Below are positions 25,637 through 35,444 of a stretch of DNA of 48,412 nucleotides, piece after piece; the stretch's first letter is position 1; each line of letters opens with the position of its first letter. Below the pieces are notes generated by a model. The model was given only the letters and a program-made list of their open reading frames with translations. It was not told the origin of the DNA and searched no databases. The DNA lies in NCBI GenBank assembly GCA_937873685.1, contig CALMYO010000173.1:1-48412 (forward strand). Reading direction: 5' to 3'. The position numbers and the translations under genes were made by a program. This DNA is from an uncultured Paracoccaceae bacterium (lineage in GTDB: Bacteria > Pseudomonadota > Alphaproteobacteria > Rhizobiales > Rhizobiaceae).

Positions 25637-26194
25637 TCAAAAGCCGCCATGCTCAGCAAGATGTTGCGCTTCCGCTGCAGTGGTCTCGCGGCCAAGCACG
25701 GCGTTACGATGCGGGAAGCGCCCGAATGTCGCAATCACGTCGCGGTGGAGGATGGCGTACTTGACATTGTCCTCACGCCCGAGATCGGTAAACAGGCGCA
25801 CACTGGTCTCCTGATCGGCCAGGTTTTCCGAATGCATGAAGGGCATGTAGAGGAAGACGCGTTCCTGCTCGCCAAGCGCCATGTCCTGTTCGCGGGTCAA
25901 CGCGTCCCTAACAATCGAAAGCGCCAGCGCGTCGGCGGCAAACGCGCGCGGATCGTTGCGGAACATGTTTCGCGAGAACTGGTCGAACAGGATCACCAGC
26001 GCCAGCGTCTCGCGCGGATCGTCCGCCGCTTTCGCGGGCGCTGCGGCAAGCAGCCGCGCATGGGTTTCCCCGAAGCGGGCGCGAATGGTCTCGTCGTGCG
26101 CATCGGAACGGTGGAACCAGTCGGCGGGTTCGAGTTCGTCGAACCAGAAGGCAAGGATCGTTTGCATTGCCACGTTGTTCATGGAACCCGTCAC
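25637..26194 (-). CDS. DUF924 family protein
   Basis: The protein has 185 residues. The DUF924 pattern is clear: [33 protein letters not shown] near the start, [29 protein letters not shown], and [22 protein letters not shown]. The family forms an all-helical, TPR-like fold. No enzymatic role is established. A shorter start at MNNVAM (26182) is possible. It is divergent from rpsO with a 268-base gap, and lies beside actS on the same strand without overlap. Confidence 0.85.
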   Translation of the reverse strand: MTGSMNNVAMQTILAFWFDELEPADWFHRSDAHDETIRARFGETHARLLAAAPAKAADDPRETLALVILFDQFSRNMFRNDPRAFAADALALSIVRDALTREQDMALGEQERVFLYMPFMHSENLADQETSVRLFTDLGREDNVKYAILHRDVIATFGRFPHRNAVLGRETTAAEAQHLAEHGGF

Positions 26195-26462
26195 TCCTGC
26201 ACTGGTGTTTCAATGGCAATATAGGCAGCCGGATCGGCGGCGGCAAACGGCATTCGACCGACAAGGGCGTCGGGCAGCAGGGCGCAGTTCCCAAATCCCG
26301 ACATTTGTGAACCCGACTATGGTGTTTTGTTTCACATTCGATTATATGCGCCGCACCATGCGCAGTGCGCGCATGCAAAGCGGCCCGCGCTGGACGACAT
26401 CCCGGCCTTGGGCGTCTCATCAAAACCAGTGGAGCCATGCTCCCGAAAGAAAGGATAGCACG
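26195..26462. promoter_or_regulatory. Divergent intergenic region upstream of rpsO
   Basis: The 268 bases hold no convincing gene. An AT-richer patch (26315-26350, TGTTTTGTTTCACATTCGATTATATG) may contain the rpsO promoter. Just before it, TCCCGACATTTG (26296-26307) matches the core of the 21.2-kb palindrome in 11 of 12 bases. AAAGGA before the rpsO ATG is its ribosome binding site. truB and rbfA, common upstream partners, are absent. Confidence 0.4.
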
Positions 26463-26732
26463 ATGTCGATTGCTGCCGAACGCAAGGCGGAACTCATCAA
26501 GCAATACGCCACGAAGGAAGGCGACACCGGCTCGCCCGAGGTGCAGGTTGCGATCCTGACCGAACGGATCACCAATCTCACCGAGCACTTCAAGGGCCAC
26601 AAGAAGGACAATCATTCGCGGCGCGGCCTGCTCAAGATGGTCTCGCAGCGCCGCAGCCTGCTCGATTACCTGAAGCGCATTGACGAAGGGCGCTACCAGA
26701 CGCTGATCGGCGCCTTGGGCATTCGTCGCTGA
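26463..26732 (+). CDS. rpsO: 30S ribosomal protein S15
   Basis: The protein is 89 residues, standard length, with the S15 pattern [21 protein letters not shown] [53 protein letters not shown] and the ending [12 protein letters not shown]. It binds 16S rRNA in the central domain. The ATG at 26463 is preceded by AAAGGA at 26449-26454. It is followed by a strong hairpin terminator and then pnp, the common rpsO-pnp order in which read-through and RNase processing are used for control. Confidence 0.97.
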   Translation: MSIAAERKAELIKQYATKEGDTGSPEVQVAILTERITNLTEHFKGHKKDNHSRRGLLKMVSQRRSLLDYLKRIDEGRYQTLIGALGIRR

Positions 26733-26738
26733 CTTTGC

Positions 26739-26770
26739 GGCCGGGCGGTTCATCCGCCCGGCCTTTCCCT
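26739..26770 (+). terminator. Rho-independent terminator of rpsO
   Basis: GGCCGGGCGG (26739-26748) and CCGCCCGGCC (26754-26763) form a perfect ten-pair stem with a five-base loop, followed by TTTCCCTTT. It starts six bases after the rpsO stop. Confidence 0.85.
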
Positions 26771-26998
26771 TTCGGGCAGGGCGCGGAAACGCGAAATAGC
26801 CCGAACCGGCGCGCGGCGCAACGAACTTCGCCGCAAGCCTCCATGGACACGCCGTGGGGCAGGATTGCCGGATGCTTGTCTTCTTCTCGGGGAAGCGAAA
26901 CCCAAGCCTCCGGTTGTCTTGCCCATGGTTGGTCCGATCACGAAGGACCGGCCGTCGCCGCCAATGCGGTGGCGCGCCATCACGACCAGGACAGGAAC
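26771..26998 (+). promoter_or_regulatory. Leader region of pnp
   Basis: These 228 bases between the rpsO terminator and pnp hold no gene. Small inverted repeats such as GGTCC (26931-26935) / GGACC (26945-26949) could form leader hairpins. In E. coli the pnp leader is cut by RNase III for autoregulation, but no specific match to that structure can be claimed here. Confidence 0.3.
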
Positions 26999-29134
<2,136 letters not shown>

Positions 29135-29162
29135 CCGTCCCCTTGCCCAAGCATTTGCGATC

Positions 29163-29197
29163 GGCCCGGGCGGCAGCGCCCGGGCCGTTGCTTTTTT
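29163..29197 (+). terminator. Rho-independent terminator of pnp
   Basis: GGCCCGGGCG (29163-29172) and CGCCCGGGCC (29177-29186) form a perfect ten-pair stem with a four-base loop, followed by GTTGCTTTTTT. Confidence 0.88.
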
Positions 29198-29289
29198 GAG
29201 GGTTTGCCCTTGCCAACGCCCGGTTTCGCAAGCGATTTCGCCTGTCATGTCAGTCAACTGACTGACGATTTCGCTGTTCGGCGTGTACA

Positions 29290-30288
29290 ATGAGCGGCGC
29301 GGTACCCGCACTTTGCCAGGCGCTTGAAGCGGGGTCTTTGCCGGGCGCAGGCCAGCGCTGGCTGGTGCTGAACGCCAATCCGCTTCCGGCTGAGGCCGGA
29401 CAGCGCGCGTCTTTTGTTTGCGAGCAGGCGGAGCGGGGCGCGTTCCTTGCCCTGAAAGCCGCCGGCTTCGAGGCCGCGCCGCGTATCGCGGAAGGCGCGT
29501 TCGATGGCGCCATCGTCCTGCTTGGCAAGCAGAAGGCGGCCAACCGCTCCGACCTGCTTCGTGCCCTGGAACAGACTCCGCAAGGCGCGCCGATCCTTGT
29601 CGCCGGCGACAAGACGCTCGGCGCGGCTTCCCTTCGCGATTGGGTCGCAAGGCATGCCCCAGTCGTGAACTCGGTTTCAAAAAGCCACGCGATCGCCTTC
29701 CGGTTCGACCGGCCGGCGGACATCACGGCTTTCGGCGAGTGTACACGAAGCGAAGCGCAGCAGGTTGACGAATTCGACACTGCTACAGGCGCGTTTTCGC
29801 CAGGTGCGGTCGATGCCGGCTCGGCGCTGCTGGCGCACCATTTCGACCGCAGTATTGCCGGGCGGGTCGCTGATTTCGGCGCCGGCTGGGGTTACCTTGC
29901 GATTGAAGCGGCCCGGCGCGGCAAGCCGGCCTCGCTCGACCTGATCGAAAGCCATCACGGCGCGCTGGATGCGGCGCGCGTCAACATTGCGCGGCTCGCG
30001 CCCCACATTCCCGCCCGGTTCCACTGGCTCGATCTGACGCGCGAGGCCGCCCCGGCTCCATTCGACTGCATCGTCATGAATCCGCCCTTCCATGCCGGCC
30101 GCGCCGCTGAACCTTCGCTTGGCGTCGCCTTCATCAATGCTGCGGCGCGGGCGCTGAAACCCGGCGGCCGCCTGCTGATGGTCGCCAACCGAAAGCTTGC
30201 CTATGAGGAAACGCTGCGCCGTGGTTTCGCACGCGTGGCGACGCTCTCGCAGGAAAGTGGTTTCAAGGTAATCGAGGCGACGCGCTGA
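29290..30288 (+). CDS. RsmC/RlmG-like class I SAM-dependent rRNA methyltransferase
   Basis: The protein has 332 residues in two halves, as in RsmC: an N-terminal degenerate methyltransferase-like domain (about 1-160) and an active C-terminal domain. The SAM motif is VADFGAGWGYLAIEAARRG (about 193-211). The catalytic motif is NPPF at 264-267 (IVMNPPFHAG), typical of enzymes that methylate exocyclic amines of bases. G1207 of 16S rRNA is the known target of RsmC; whether the same base is modified here is inferred. The gene stands after pnp with its own start and a weak ribosome binding site. It converges with the phospholipid methyltransferase gene. Confidence 0.82.
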   Translation: MSGAVPALCQALEAGSLPGAGQRWLVLNANPLPAEAGQRASFVCEQAERGAFLALKAAGFEAAPRIAEGAFDGAIVLLGKQKAANRSDLLRALEQTPQGAPILVAGDKTLGAASLRDWVARHAPVVNSVSKSHAIAFRFDRPADITAFGECTRSEAQQVDEFDTATGAFSPGAVDAGSALLAHHFDRSIAGRVADFGAGWGYLAIEAARRGKPASLDLIESHHGALDAARVNIARLAPHIPARFHWLDLTREAAPAPFDCIVMNPPFHAGRAAEPSLGVAFINAAARALKPGGRLLMVANRKLAYEETLRRGFARVATLSQESGFKVIEATR

Positions 30289-30383
30289 CGCGCGGCGTCA
30301 ATATGTGCGGTTGCGGCGCACAACCGCAAGCGGGACGCACGTTCATGACACCAAGACGTCGACGTGTTCCGGTCGATCCCGCT

Positions 30384-30974
30384 TCAGACCCGCGTATAGG
30401 ACCAAACAATCGCCGGCGGCAGGTTGCGCCAAACCCTGCACAGGCGGATGATCGCGAGACCCGGCGAAGGCGGCACGGGCGATGTCGGACCGTACGAAAA
30501 TTGCAGCACCGGCCTTCCCCTCGGCAGGCGCGAAAGCAGGTCGCATATCAGAACTGTTCGCCTGGCGACCGGGAAGTTCAACAGCGGCAGGGAAGAGATC
30601 ACGCAATCGAACGCCTGCGGCGCATCGGCCGGTAGGCTGTTCGCCAGATCGAAAGCGTCACCCTGAATGAAATTCACCTGCGGGAAAGCGCGTTTGAGAT
30701 GCGCCAGAAAAGATGCCTCGTATTCAAGGCTCCAAAGCTGCGCTTGAGGCAATCCGCGCTCGACTATCGCCCGCGTCATCGCGCCGGTGCCGGGGCCGAG
30801 TTCGAGCACCGGCAGGCCGGACGAAGGATCGATTGCCGCAGCCATGCGCCGCGCCATCGCCGTTCCGCTCGGCGCAATGGCGCCGGTAGCGCGGGGATGG
30901 GCGATCCAAGTCTTCAGGAAGCGGAACTCCTCGCTGAGACGATTTCGTCCCGCCCTGTGCAAGATAACGGTCAT
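30384..30974 (-). CDS. pmtA: Phospholipid N-methyltransferase, PmtA type
   Basis: The protein has 196 residues from the ATG at 30974; a longer frame upstream runs into the nifU-like region and is not conserved. It resembles Sinorhizobium PmtA along its length: LSEEFRFLKTWIAHPRATGAIAPSGTAMARRMAAAID, LPVLELGPGTGAMTRAIVERG (SAM motif at 57-64), VNFIQGDAFDL, FDCVISSLPLLNFP and RPVLQFSYGPTSPV. PmtA methylates phosphatidylethanolamine to phosphatidylcholine at the inner membrane. The family also includes shorter, less specific relatives, so the exact substrate is not proven. Upstream is the NifU-like gene on the same strand, 53 bases away. Confidence 0.8.
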   Translation of the reverse strand: MTVILHRAGRNRLSEEFRFLKTWIAHPRATGAIAPSGTAMARRMAAAIDPSSGLPVLELGPGTGAMTRAIVERGLPQAQLWSLEYEASFLAHLKRAFPQVNFIQGDAFDLANSLPADAPQAFDCVISSLPLLNFPVARRTVLICDLLSRLPRGRPVLQFSYGPTSPVPPSPGLAIIRLCRVWRNLPPAIVWSYTRV

Positions 30975-31027
30975 GGTTGTGTTCTTGCGGCGGAACTCGT
31001 CGGAATCGGGGCTTTTCCGTGAGTCGC

Positions 31028-31591
31028 TCAGACGATCTGCTCCACTTGTTCCACCTCGGGAACGAAATGGCGCAGCAGGTTCTGGATACCGTGTTTCAGC
31101 GTGGCGGTGGAAGACGGACAACCGGCGCAGGCGCCCTTCATGTTGAGATAGACCGTGCCATCGCGAAAACCGCGGAAGGTGATGTCGCCGCCATCCTGCG
31201 CCACGGCCGGACGCACACGCGTATCGAGCAGTTCCTTGATCGTCGCGACAATCGCCTCGTCGTTCTCTTCGTAGAACTCCGCGCCGTCGGAAGACGCTTC
31301 GACCTTGCCAGCCATCACCGGCTCGCCGGAGAGGAAATGCTCCATGATGGCGCCGAGCAGCGCCGGCTTCATGTGCTGCCAGTCGATACCGTCATTGGTG
31401 ACAGTGATGAAATCATAGCCGAGGAAAACAGCCGAGACGCCCGGAACCGAAAACAGCCGCGCCGCAAGCGGCGAGGTAGCAGCCGCCGATTTCGGATCGC
31501 GGAAGTCCGCGGTTCCGTGTTCCATCACGACCTTGCCCGGAAGGAACTTCATCGTCGCCGGGTTCGGCGTGGCTTCGGTCTGGATGAACAT
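31028..31591 (-). CDS. NifU family Fe-S cluster scaffold/carrier protein (Nfu type)
   Basis: The protein has 187 residues. An N-terminal Nfu_N domain begins MFIQTEATPNPATMKFLPGKVVM. The C-terminal NifU-like domain carries GACAGCPSS with the cluster-binding Cys155 and Cys158. It would hold a [4Fe-4S] cluster bridged between two subunits and pass it to target enzymes in the cytoplasm, as described for Nfu1/NfuA relatives. AGGAGTTCCCCG lies ahead of the ATG at 31591. No isc or suf genes are adjacent. Confidence 0.92.
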   Translation of the reverse strand: MFIQTEATPNPATMKFLPGKVVMEHGTADFRDPKSAAATSPLAARLFSVPGVSAVFLGYDFITVTNDGIDWQHMKPALLGAIMEHFLSGEPVMAGKVEASSDGAEFYEENDEAIVATIKELLDTRVRPAVAQDGGDITFRGFRDGTVYLNMKGACAGCPSSTATLKHGIQNLLRHFVPEVEQVEQIV

Positions 31592-31713
31592 CGGGGAACT
31601 CCTGCTGCGATCTGCCGGACAAGCCGTTGAACCATTCTAAACTAGTGCGACAGCGCGACGCCTTCAAGCACAAACGCCGCCGGCAAGGCAAGCGCGCCAC
31701 GCGCTTTTCCCGG

Positions 31714-32085
31714 TCATTGGTCGATCAGCAGGTCGAAGGCTACGGAAAGCGAGAGCAGCAGCAGCGAAATCCACAGCGCCCGGCGACAGAACCGCAGATA
31801 GGCGCCGCGCAAGGCGCGACCAATCAGCATCTGCGCCATGGCTTCCGGCGGACGCGCGACAACCGGCAGGATCAGCCACGTTTCGGTGTGGCGAAAAGGC
31901 CGGGTCTCGGCCGAAAGGCCGCGCAGCAAAAGGATGGCCGCTGTGAGCAGGGCGAGTGCGCCACCAGCCTTGAGCGCCCGCGCCGGTTCGAAAGCAAAGG
32001 CGAGCATGACGCAGGCCGTGGCCAGGGCGGCAAACCCGCATGCGCGTCCGACGGACAGTTCTGCGGCGGACTCGATCTTCTCCAT
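31714..32085 (-). CDS. Small integral membrane protein of unknown function
   Basis: The protein has 123 residues from the ATG at 32085. Three hydrophobic stretches are visible: VGRACGFAALATACVMLAFAFE, AGGALALLTAAILLLRGL and ALWISLLLLSLSVAFDLLI. Between them lies a conserved-looking RPFRHTETWLILP segment and LRGAYLRFCRRALW. Similar small proteins occur in Hyphomicrobiales beside varied genes. I assign no function. An inverted repeat (32161-32184) lies 76 bases upstream of the start. It is on the same strand as the sugar operon, downstream of its last gene. Confidence 0.7.
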   Translation of the reverse strand: MEKIESAAELSVGRACGFAALATACVMLAFAFEPARALKAGGALALLTAAILLLRGLSAETRPFRHTETWLILPVVARPPEAMAQMLIGRALRGAYLRFCRRALWISLLLLSLSVAFDLLIDQ

Positions 32086-32160
32086 TGGCAAGCCCCGCAG
32101 CGCCAAATGCTGCGATTGTGTCGCGACTGCGCGCGAGATCAAGCCCGTCCGCCCAAGAAA

Positions 32161-32184
32161 GTTGTTCACCTTGGGCTGAACAAC
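32161..32184 (-). promoter_or_regulatory. Inverted repeat, possible operator
   Basis: GTTGTTCA (32161-32168) and TGAACAAC (32177-32184) are perfect inverted repeats with an eight-base spacer, in the 180-base gap between the last sugar-operon gene and the small membrane-protein gene. It may be a dimeric repressor site or a small hairpin. Confidence 0.4.
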
Positions 32185-32265
32185 AGGATAACGCAATCCG
32201 TGAGCATCCGGGCAGGGTGGGGTCTGCCCGGTCACACCTTGCCCCGGAAACACGCCACTCCGTGG

Positions 32266-33447
32266 TCACACGTCCACCCAACCCGCATTTTTACTTGACG
32301 AACGCACACAGGCCTCGATGAAACGCATGCCGGCAAGCCCGTCCTCAATGCCCGGAAACAGCAGGCCGTCGGGCGCGGATTTGCCAGTACGCGCAGCGCG
32401 GATGGCGGCTGCGGCTTCGGTGTAGATGGTGGCGAAGGCCTCCAGATAACCCTCCGGGTGGCCGCCCGGAATCCGCGTCACCGCCGCCGCCGCCAGGCCT
32501 GCGCCGGCGCCGCCGCGGGTGATCAGCCGCTTCGGTTCGCCAAGCGGCGTGAACCACAGGTAATTCGGATCTGCCTGCACCCATTCGATGCCGCCCTTCG
32601 TGCCGTAGACACGCAGCTTCAGCCCGTTCTCGTTGCCTGCCGCCACCTGGCTGACCCAGATCGCGCCCTTGGCGCGCCGCTCGCCACGCTTGGCGAAGCG
32701 CAGCATCACCTGCGCATTGTCATCGAGCCGGCGGCCGGGCACGAAGCTGTCGAGATCGGCCGAAAGGCTTTCCAGCGTCAGCCCGGTGACAAAGCTTGCG
32801 AGGTTGAAGGCGTGGGTGCCGATGTCGCCGACCGCTCCTCCCACACCGGATCGGGCCGGGTCGGTGCGCCACGACGCCTGCTTCTGGCCGGTTTCCTCGA
32901 TCGGCTCGGTCAGCCAGTCCTGCGGGTACTCCGCCTGCACCACCATGATGTCGCCGAGAGTTCCATCGGCGACCATCTGGCGCGCCTGACGGATCATCGG
33001 GTAGCCGGTGTAGTTGTGCGTCAGCACGAACAGCTTGCCCGACGCCTTCGCCACTGCCGCCAGCGCCTGCGCATCGTCGAGCGTCGAGGTCAGCGGCTTG
33101 TCGCAAATCACGTGGATGCCGGCTTCGAGGAATGCCTTGGCGGGCGGGAAATGCATGTGGTTGGGCGTGACGATCGATACCGCCTCGATGCCGTCCGGCC
33201 GCGCCGCTTCCCTCTCGGCCATTTCCTGCCACGAGCCGTAGCTGCGCTCCGGGTCGAGGCCGAGTTCGGCGCCCGACGCGCGCGCGCGCTCAGGATCGGA
33301 CGACAGCGCCCCGGCGACGAGGCTGTAATTCCCGTCGAGCCGTGCCGCCATGCGATGCACCGCGCCGATGAAGGCGCCCTGCCCGCCGCCGACCATGCCG
33401 AGCCGGATCGGGCCGGTGTGGGTTTCCGCTTTCGATGCGCTGACCAT
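32266..33447 (-). CDS. Gfo/Idh/MocA family NAD(P)-dependent oxidoreductase (copy 1)
   Basis: The protein has 393 residues. A Rossmann fold carries GMVGGGQGAFIG (17-28). The substrate domain has the catalytic-lysine motif CDKP (115-118) and the GDIGTH motif with Asp208 and His212. Such enzymes oxidise or epimerise sugars, inositols or glycosides at ring hydroxyls using a tightly held or free nicotinamide cofactor. It is the last gene of the sugar operon and follows a sugar isomerase/epimerase-like gene across an 87-base gap containing an imperfect inverted repeat. The pairing repeats farther upstream in the operon (38528/39728). The substrate is unknown; a 3-keto-glycoside-forming role is a hypothesis. 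Confidence 0.88.
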   Translation of the reverse strand: MVSASKAETHTGPIRLGMVGGGQGAFIGAVHRMAARLDGNYSLVAGALSSDPERARASGAELGLDPERSYGSWQEMAEREAARPDGIEAVSIVTPNHMHFPPAKAFLEAGIHVICDKPLTSTLDDAQALAAVAKASGKLFVLTHNYTGYPMIRQARQMVADGTLGDIMVVQAEYPQDWLTEPIEETGQKQASWRTDPARSGVGGAVGDIGTHAFNLASFVTGLTLESLSADLDSFVPGRRLDDNAQVMLRFAKRGERRAKGAIWVSQVAAGNENGLKLRVYGTKGGIEWVQADPNYLWFTPLGEPKRLITRGGAGAGLAAAAVTRIPGGHPEGYLEAFATIYTEAAAAIRAARTGKSAPDGLLFPGIEDGLAGMRFIEACVRSSSKNAGWVDV

Positions 33448-33468
33448 AGTGCTGAACTCCCTTGTCGG

Positions 33469-33536
33469 GAGTCGGTCGCCGGTCGTCGGACGTCGCTCGT
33501 AAAATCGAACGACGAATGACGAACAACGAACGACTC
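33469..33536. repeat. Imperfect inverted repeat rich in TCG/CGA in an operon gap
   Basis: The left arm starts GAGTCGGTCG at 33469 and the right arm ends CGAACGACTC at 33536, overlapping the stop codon of the upstream gene. Arms of about 30 bases match in roughly two thirds of positions and are built from TCG-like units. It sits in the largest gap near the end of the sugar operon and could fold in the mRNA. Confidence 0.55.
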
Positions 33537-34593
33537 ACTCTATTCCCATCATCCTGCGCAGCGCCGCCCGGTCCGTTCCGCCGCCGGCGAAATCGTCGAA
33601 CGCCTTTTCGGTCACCCGGATGATGTGGCCCGCGATGAAGGGCGCGCCTTCGGCCGCGCCGTCTTCCGGGTGCTTGAGGCAGCATTCCCATTCCAGCACC
33701 GCCCAGCTTGAATAACCGTGCGTCGCCAGCCGCGAGAAGATGCCCGAGAAATCGACCTGCCCGTCGCCGAGCGAGCGGAACCGGCCGGCCCGGCTGAGCC
33801 AGGGCTGGTAGCCGGAATAGACGCCTTGCCGGCCGTCGGGATTGAACTCGGCGTCCTTGACGTGGAAGGCGCAGATGCGCTCGTGGTAGATGTCGATGAA
33901 GGCGAGGTAATCCAGTTGCTGCAGCAGGAAATGCGACGGGTCGTAGTTGATGGCGCACCGCTTGTGGCCGCCGAGGGCATCGAGGAACATCTCGAAGGTT
34001 GCGCCGTCGAACACGTCTTCGCCCGGATGGATCTCGTAACCGACATCGACGCCATGCTCGTCATAAACGTCGAGGATCGGCTTCCAGCGCCGCGCCAGTT
34101 CGCCAAAAGCCTCCTCGATCAAACCCGCCGGGCGCTGCGGCCAGGGATAGAGATACGGGAACGCCAGCGCGCCGGTAAACGACACCGAGGCGTTGAGCCC
34201 GAGGTTGCGCGACGCCTTGGCGGCAAGTTTCATCTGCTCCACGGCCCATTCCTGCCGCGCCTTCGGGTTGCCGTGCACGGAGGCCGGCGCAAAGGCGTCG
34301 AACTGGCTGTCATAAGCCGGATGCACGGCGACAAGCTGGCCCTGCAGATGGGTGGAGAGTTCCGTGATCTCCACGCCGGCCTCGGCGCAGACGCCCTTCA
34401 TCTCGTCAACATAAGCCTGCGATGTCGCAGCCTTCTGCAGGTCGAACAACCTTCCGTCCCATGACGGGACCTGGATGCCCTTGTAACCGAGATCGCCGGC
34501 CCATCTGGCGATGGATGGCAAGGAATTGAACGGCGCGGCGTCGCCGGCGAACTGCGCGAGAAAGATTCCCGGACCCTTCATGGTGGCTGGCAT
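33535..34593 (-). CDS. Sugar phosphate isomerase/epimerase-like TIM-barrel protein (copy 1)
   Basis: The protein has 352 residues of the AP-endonuclease-2/xylose-isomerase-like TIM barrel family, longer than the usual 270-300. Metal-site-like segments are YEIHPGEDVFD, CAINYDPSHFLLQQ, CAFHVKDAEFNPDG and AVLEWECCLK, which supply the His, Glu and Asp ligands. Start ATG at 34593 is chosen because AGGGGGTCC lies just before it; a GTG six codons earlier is possible. It follows the propeller gene with about 14 bases between and pairs with the oxidoreductase downstream. In described oxidative glycoside pathways, members of this fold act as eliminases or hydratases on keto-glycosides. True isomerisation is the alternative. 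Confidence 0.82.
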   Translation of the reverse strand: MPATMKGPGIFLAQFAGDAAPFNSLPSIARWAGDLGYKGIQVPSWDGRLFDLQKAATSQAYVDEMKGVCAEAGVEITELSTHLQGQLVAVHPAYDSQFDAFAPASVHGNPKARQEWAVEQMKLAAKASRNLGLNASVSFTGALAFPYLYPWPQRPAGLIEEAFGELARRWKPILDVYDEHGVDVGYEIHPGEDVFDGATFEMFLDALGGHKRCAINYDPSHFLLQQLDYLAFIDIYHERICAFHVKDAEFNPDGRQGVYSGYQPWLSRAGRFRSLGDGQVDFSGIFSRLATHGYSSWAVLEWECCLKHPEDGAAEGAPFIAGHIIRVTEKAFDDFAGGGTDRAALRRMMGIE

Positions 34594-34607
34594 CTGGACC
34601 CCCTGGT

Positions 34608-35444
34608 TCACGTGGTTGGAAAATAGCGGACGAAGGCGAAGCGGTGGCCGTCGGGCGACCAGCAGGGCACGTTGATCGTGCCCTGACCCCCGAACAGCGA
34701 AAGCGCCGTCCGGTTCGATCCCGTTGGCAACTCGATCAGCCGCAACTCGACGTCGAGATCGCGCGGATGCCCCGTCGTACCCGCCGGGTAGGCGAGGTAG
34801 AGCACGTGGCGGCCATCCGGCGAGGGATGCGGGAACCAGTTGACGCGGTCGTCATGCGTCATCTGTTGCGCGCCGGTTCCGTCGACGCGCACGCGCCACA
34901 GCTGCATTGCGCCACCGCGGTCGGAATTGAACCAGATCCATTCGCCGTCCTGCGTGTAGTCCGGGCCGTCGTAATGCGGCCCGTCGCCGCCAATGACCAT
35001 GCGCTCTTCCCCGCCCGCGGCCGGACACGCCCAGATGCCGAAGCGGTCGTCGCCGCGCACCGCGGCATAGGCGATCTCCTGCCCGTCCGGCGACCAGCCA
35101 TGCCACCACGACGGGACATTTTTGGTTATGCGCCGCGGCGCGCCGCCACCGGCCGGCAGCATGTAGATGCAGGACTTGCCGGTTTCGGTCCTGTCGCTGA
35201 TCGCCAGCATGCCACCGTCCGGCGACAGGCCGTGATCGTTGTTGCAACCGGTCGCGAAACCGGTGTCGATCTCCTGCAATGTGTCCGGGGCCGCAAGGTC
35301 GATGCGGAACATCCGCCCGTCGCCATTGATGATCAGCGCTGCGCCGTCGGGCGTCCAGTTCGGCGCTTCGACCAGCCGGTCCGTGCGGTGGACGACGGTC
35401 GTCTCGCCGGAATCGAGGCTGAACAACTCAACCGAACTGCGCAT
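34608..35444 (-). CDS. TolB-like beta-propeller (PD40 repeats) protein
   Basis: The protein has 278 residues with at least five PD40/WD40-like blades recognised by xxSPDGxxIxF: APNWTPDGAALIIN, GLSPDGGMLAIS, HGWSPDGQEIAYAA, DYTQDGEWIWFNSD, HPSPDGRHVLYLA and CWSPDGHRFAFV. No signal peptide is seen, so it is cytoplasmic, unlike periplasmic TolB. It may be a lyase- or binding-type propeller related to those found with pectin and xylan genes. GCNNDHGLS and WWHGWS show conserved His positions that could hold a metal, but this is speculative. It overlaps the GH43 gene by one base (TAATG) and precedes the isomerase gene. Confidence 0.75.
   Translation of the reverse strand: MRSSVELFSLDSGETTVVHRTDRLVEAPNWTPDGAALIINGDGRMFRIDLAAPDTLQEIDTGFATGCNNDHGLSPDGGMLAISDRTETGKSCIYMLPAGGGAPRRITKNVPSWWHGWSPDGQEIAYAAVRGDDRFGIWACPAAGGEERMVIGGDGPHYDGPDYTQDGEWIWFNSDRGGAMQLWRVRVDGTGAQQMTHDDRVNWFPHPSPDGRHVLYLAYPAGTTGHPRDLDVELRLIELPTGSNRTALSLFGGQGTINVPCWSPDGHRFAFVRYFPTT

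Noticed and set aside
30306..30328. Hairpin TGCGGTTG/CAACCGCA after the RsmC-like gene as a terminator
   Set aside because: The stem is eight pairs but no T-run follows on either strand. It may still fold, but cannot be called a terminator.
31592..31713. A small gene between the NifU-like gene and the membrane-protein gene (for example a tsaB fragment)
   Set aside because: The frames there are short, Arg-rich and match no family. It appears to be a plain intergenic stretch.
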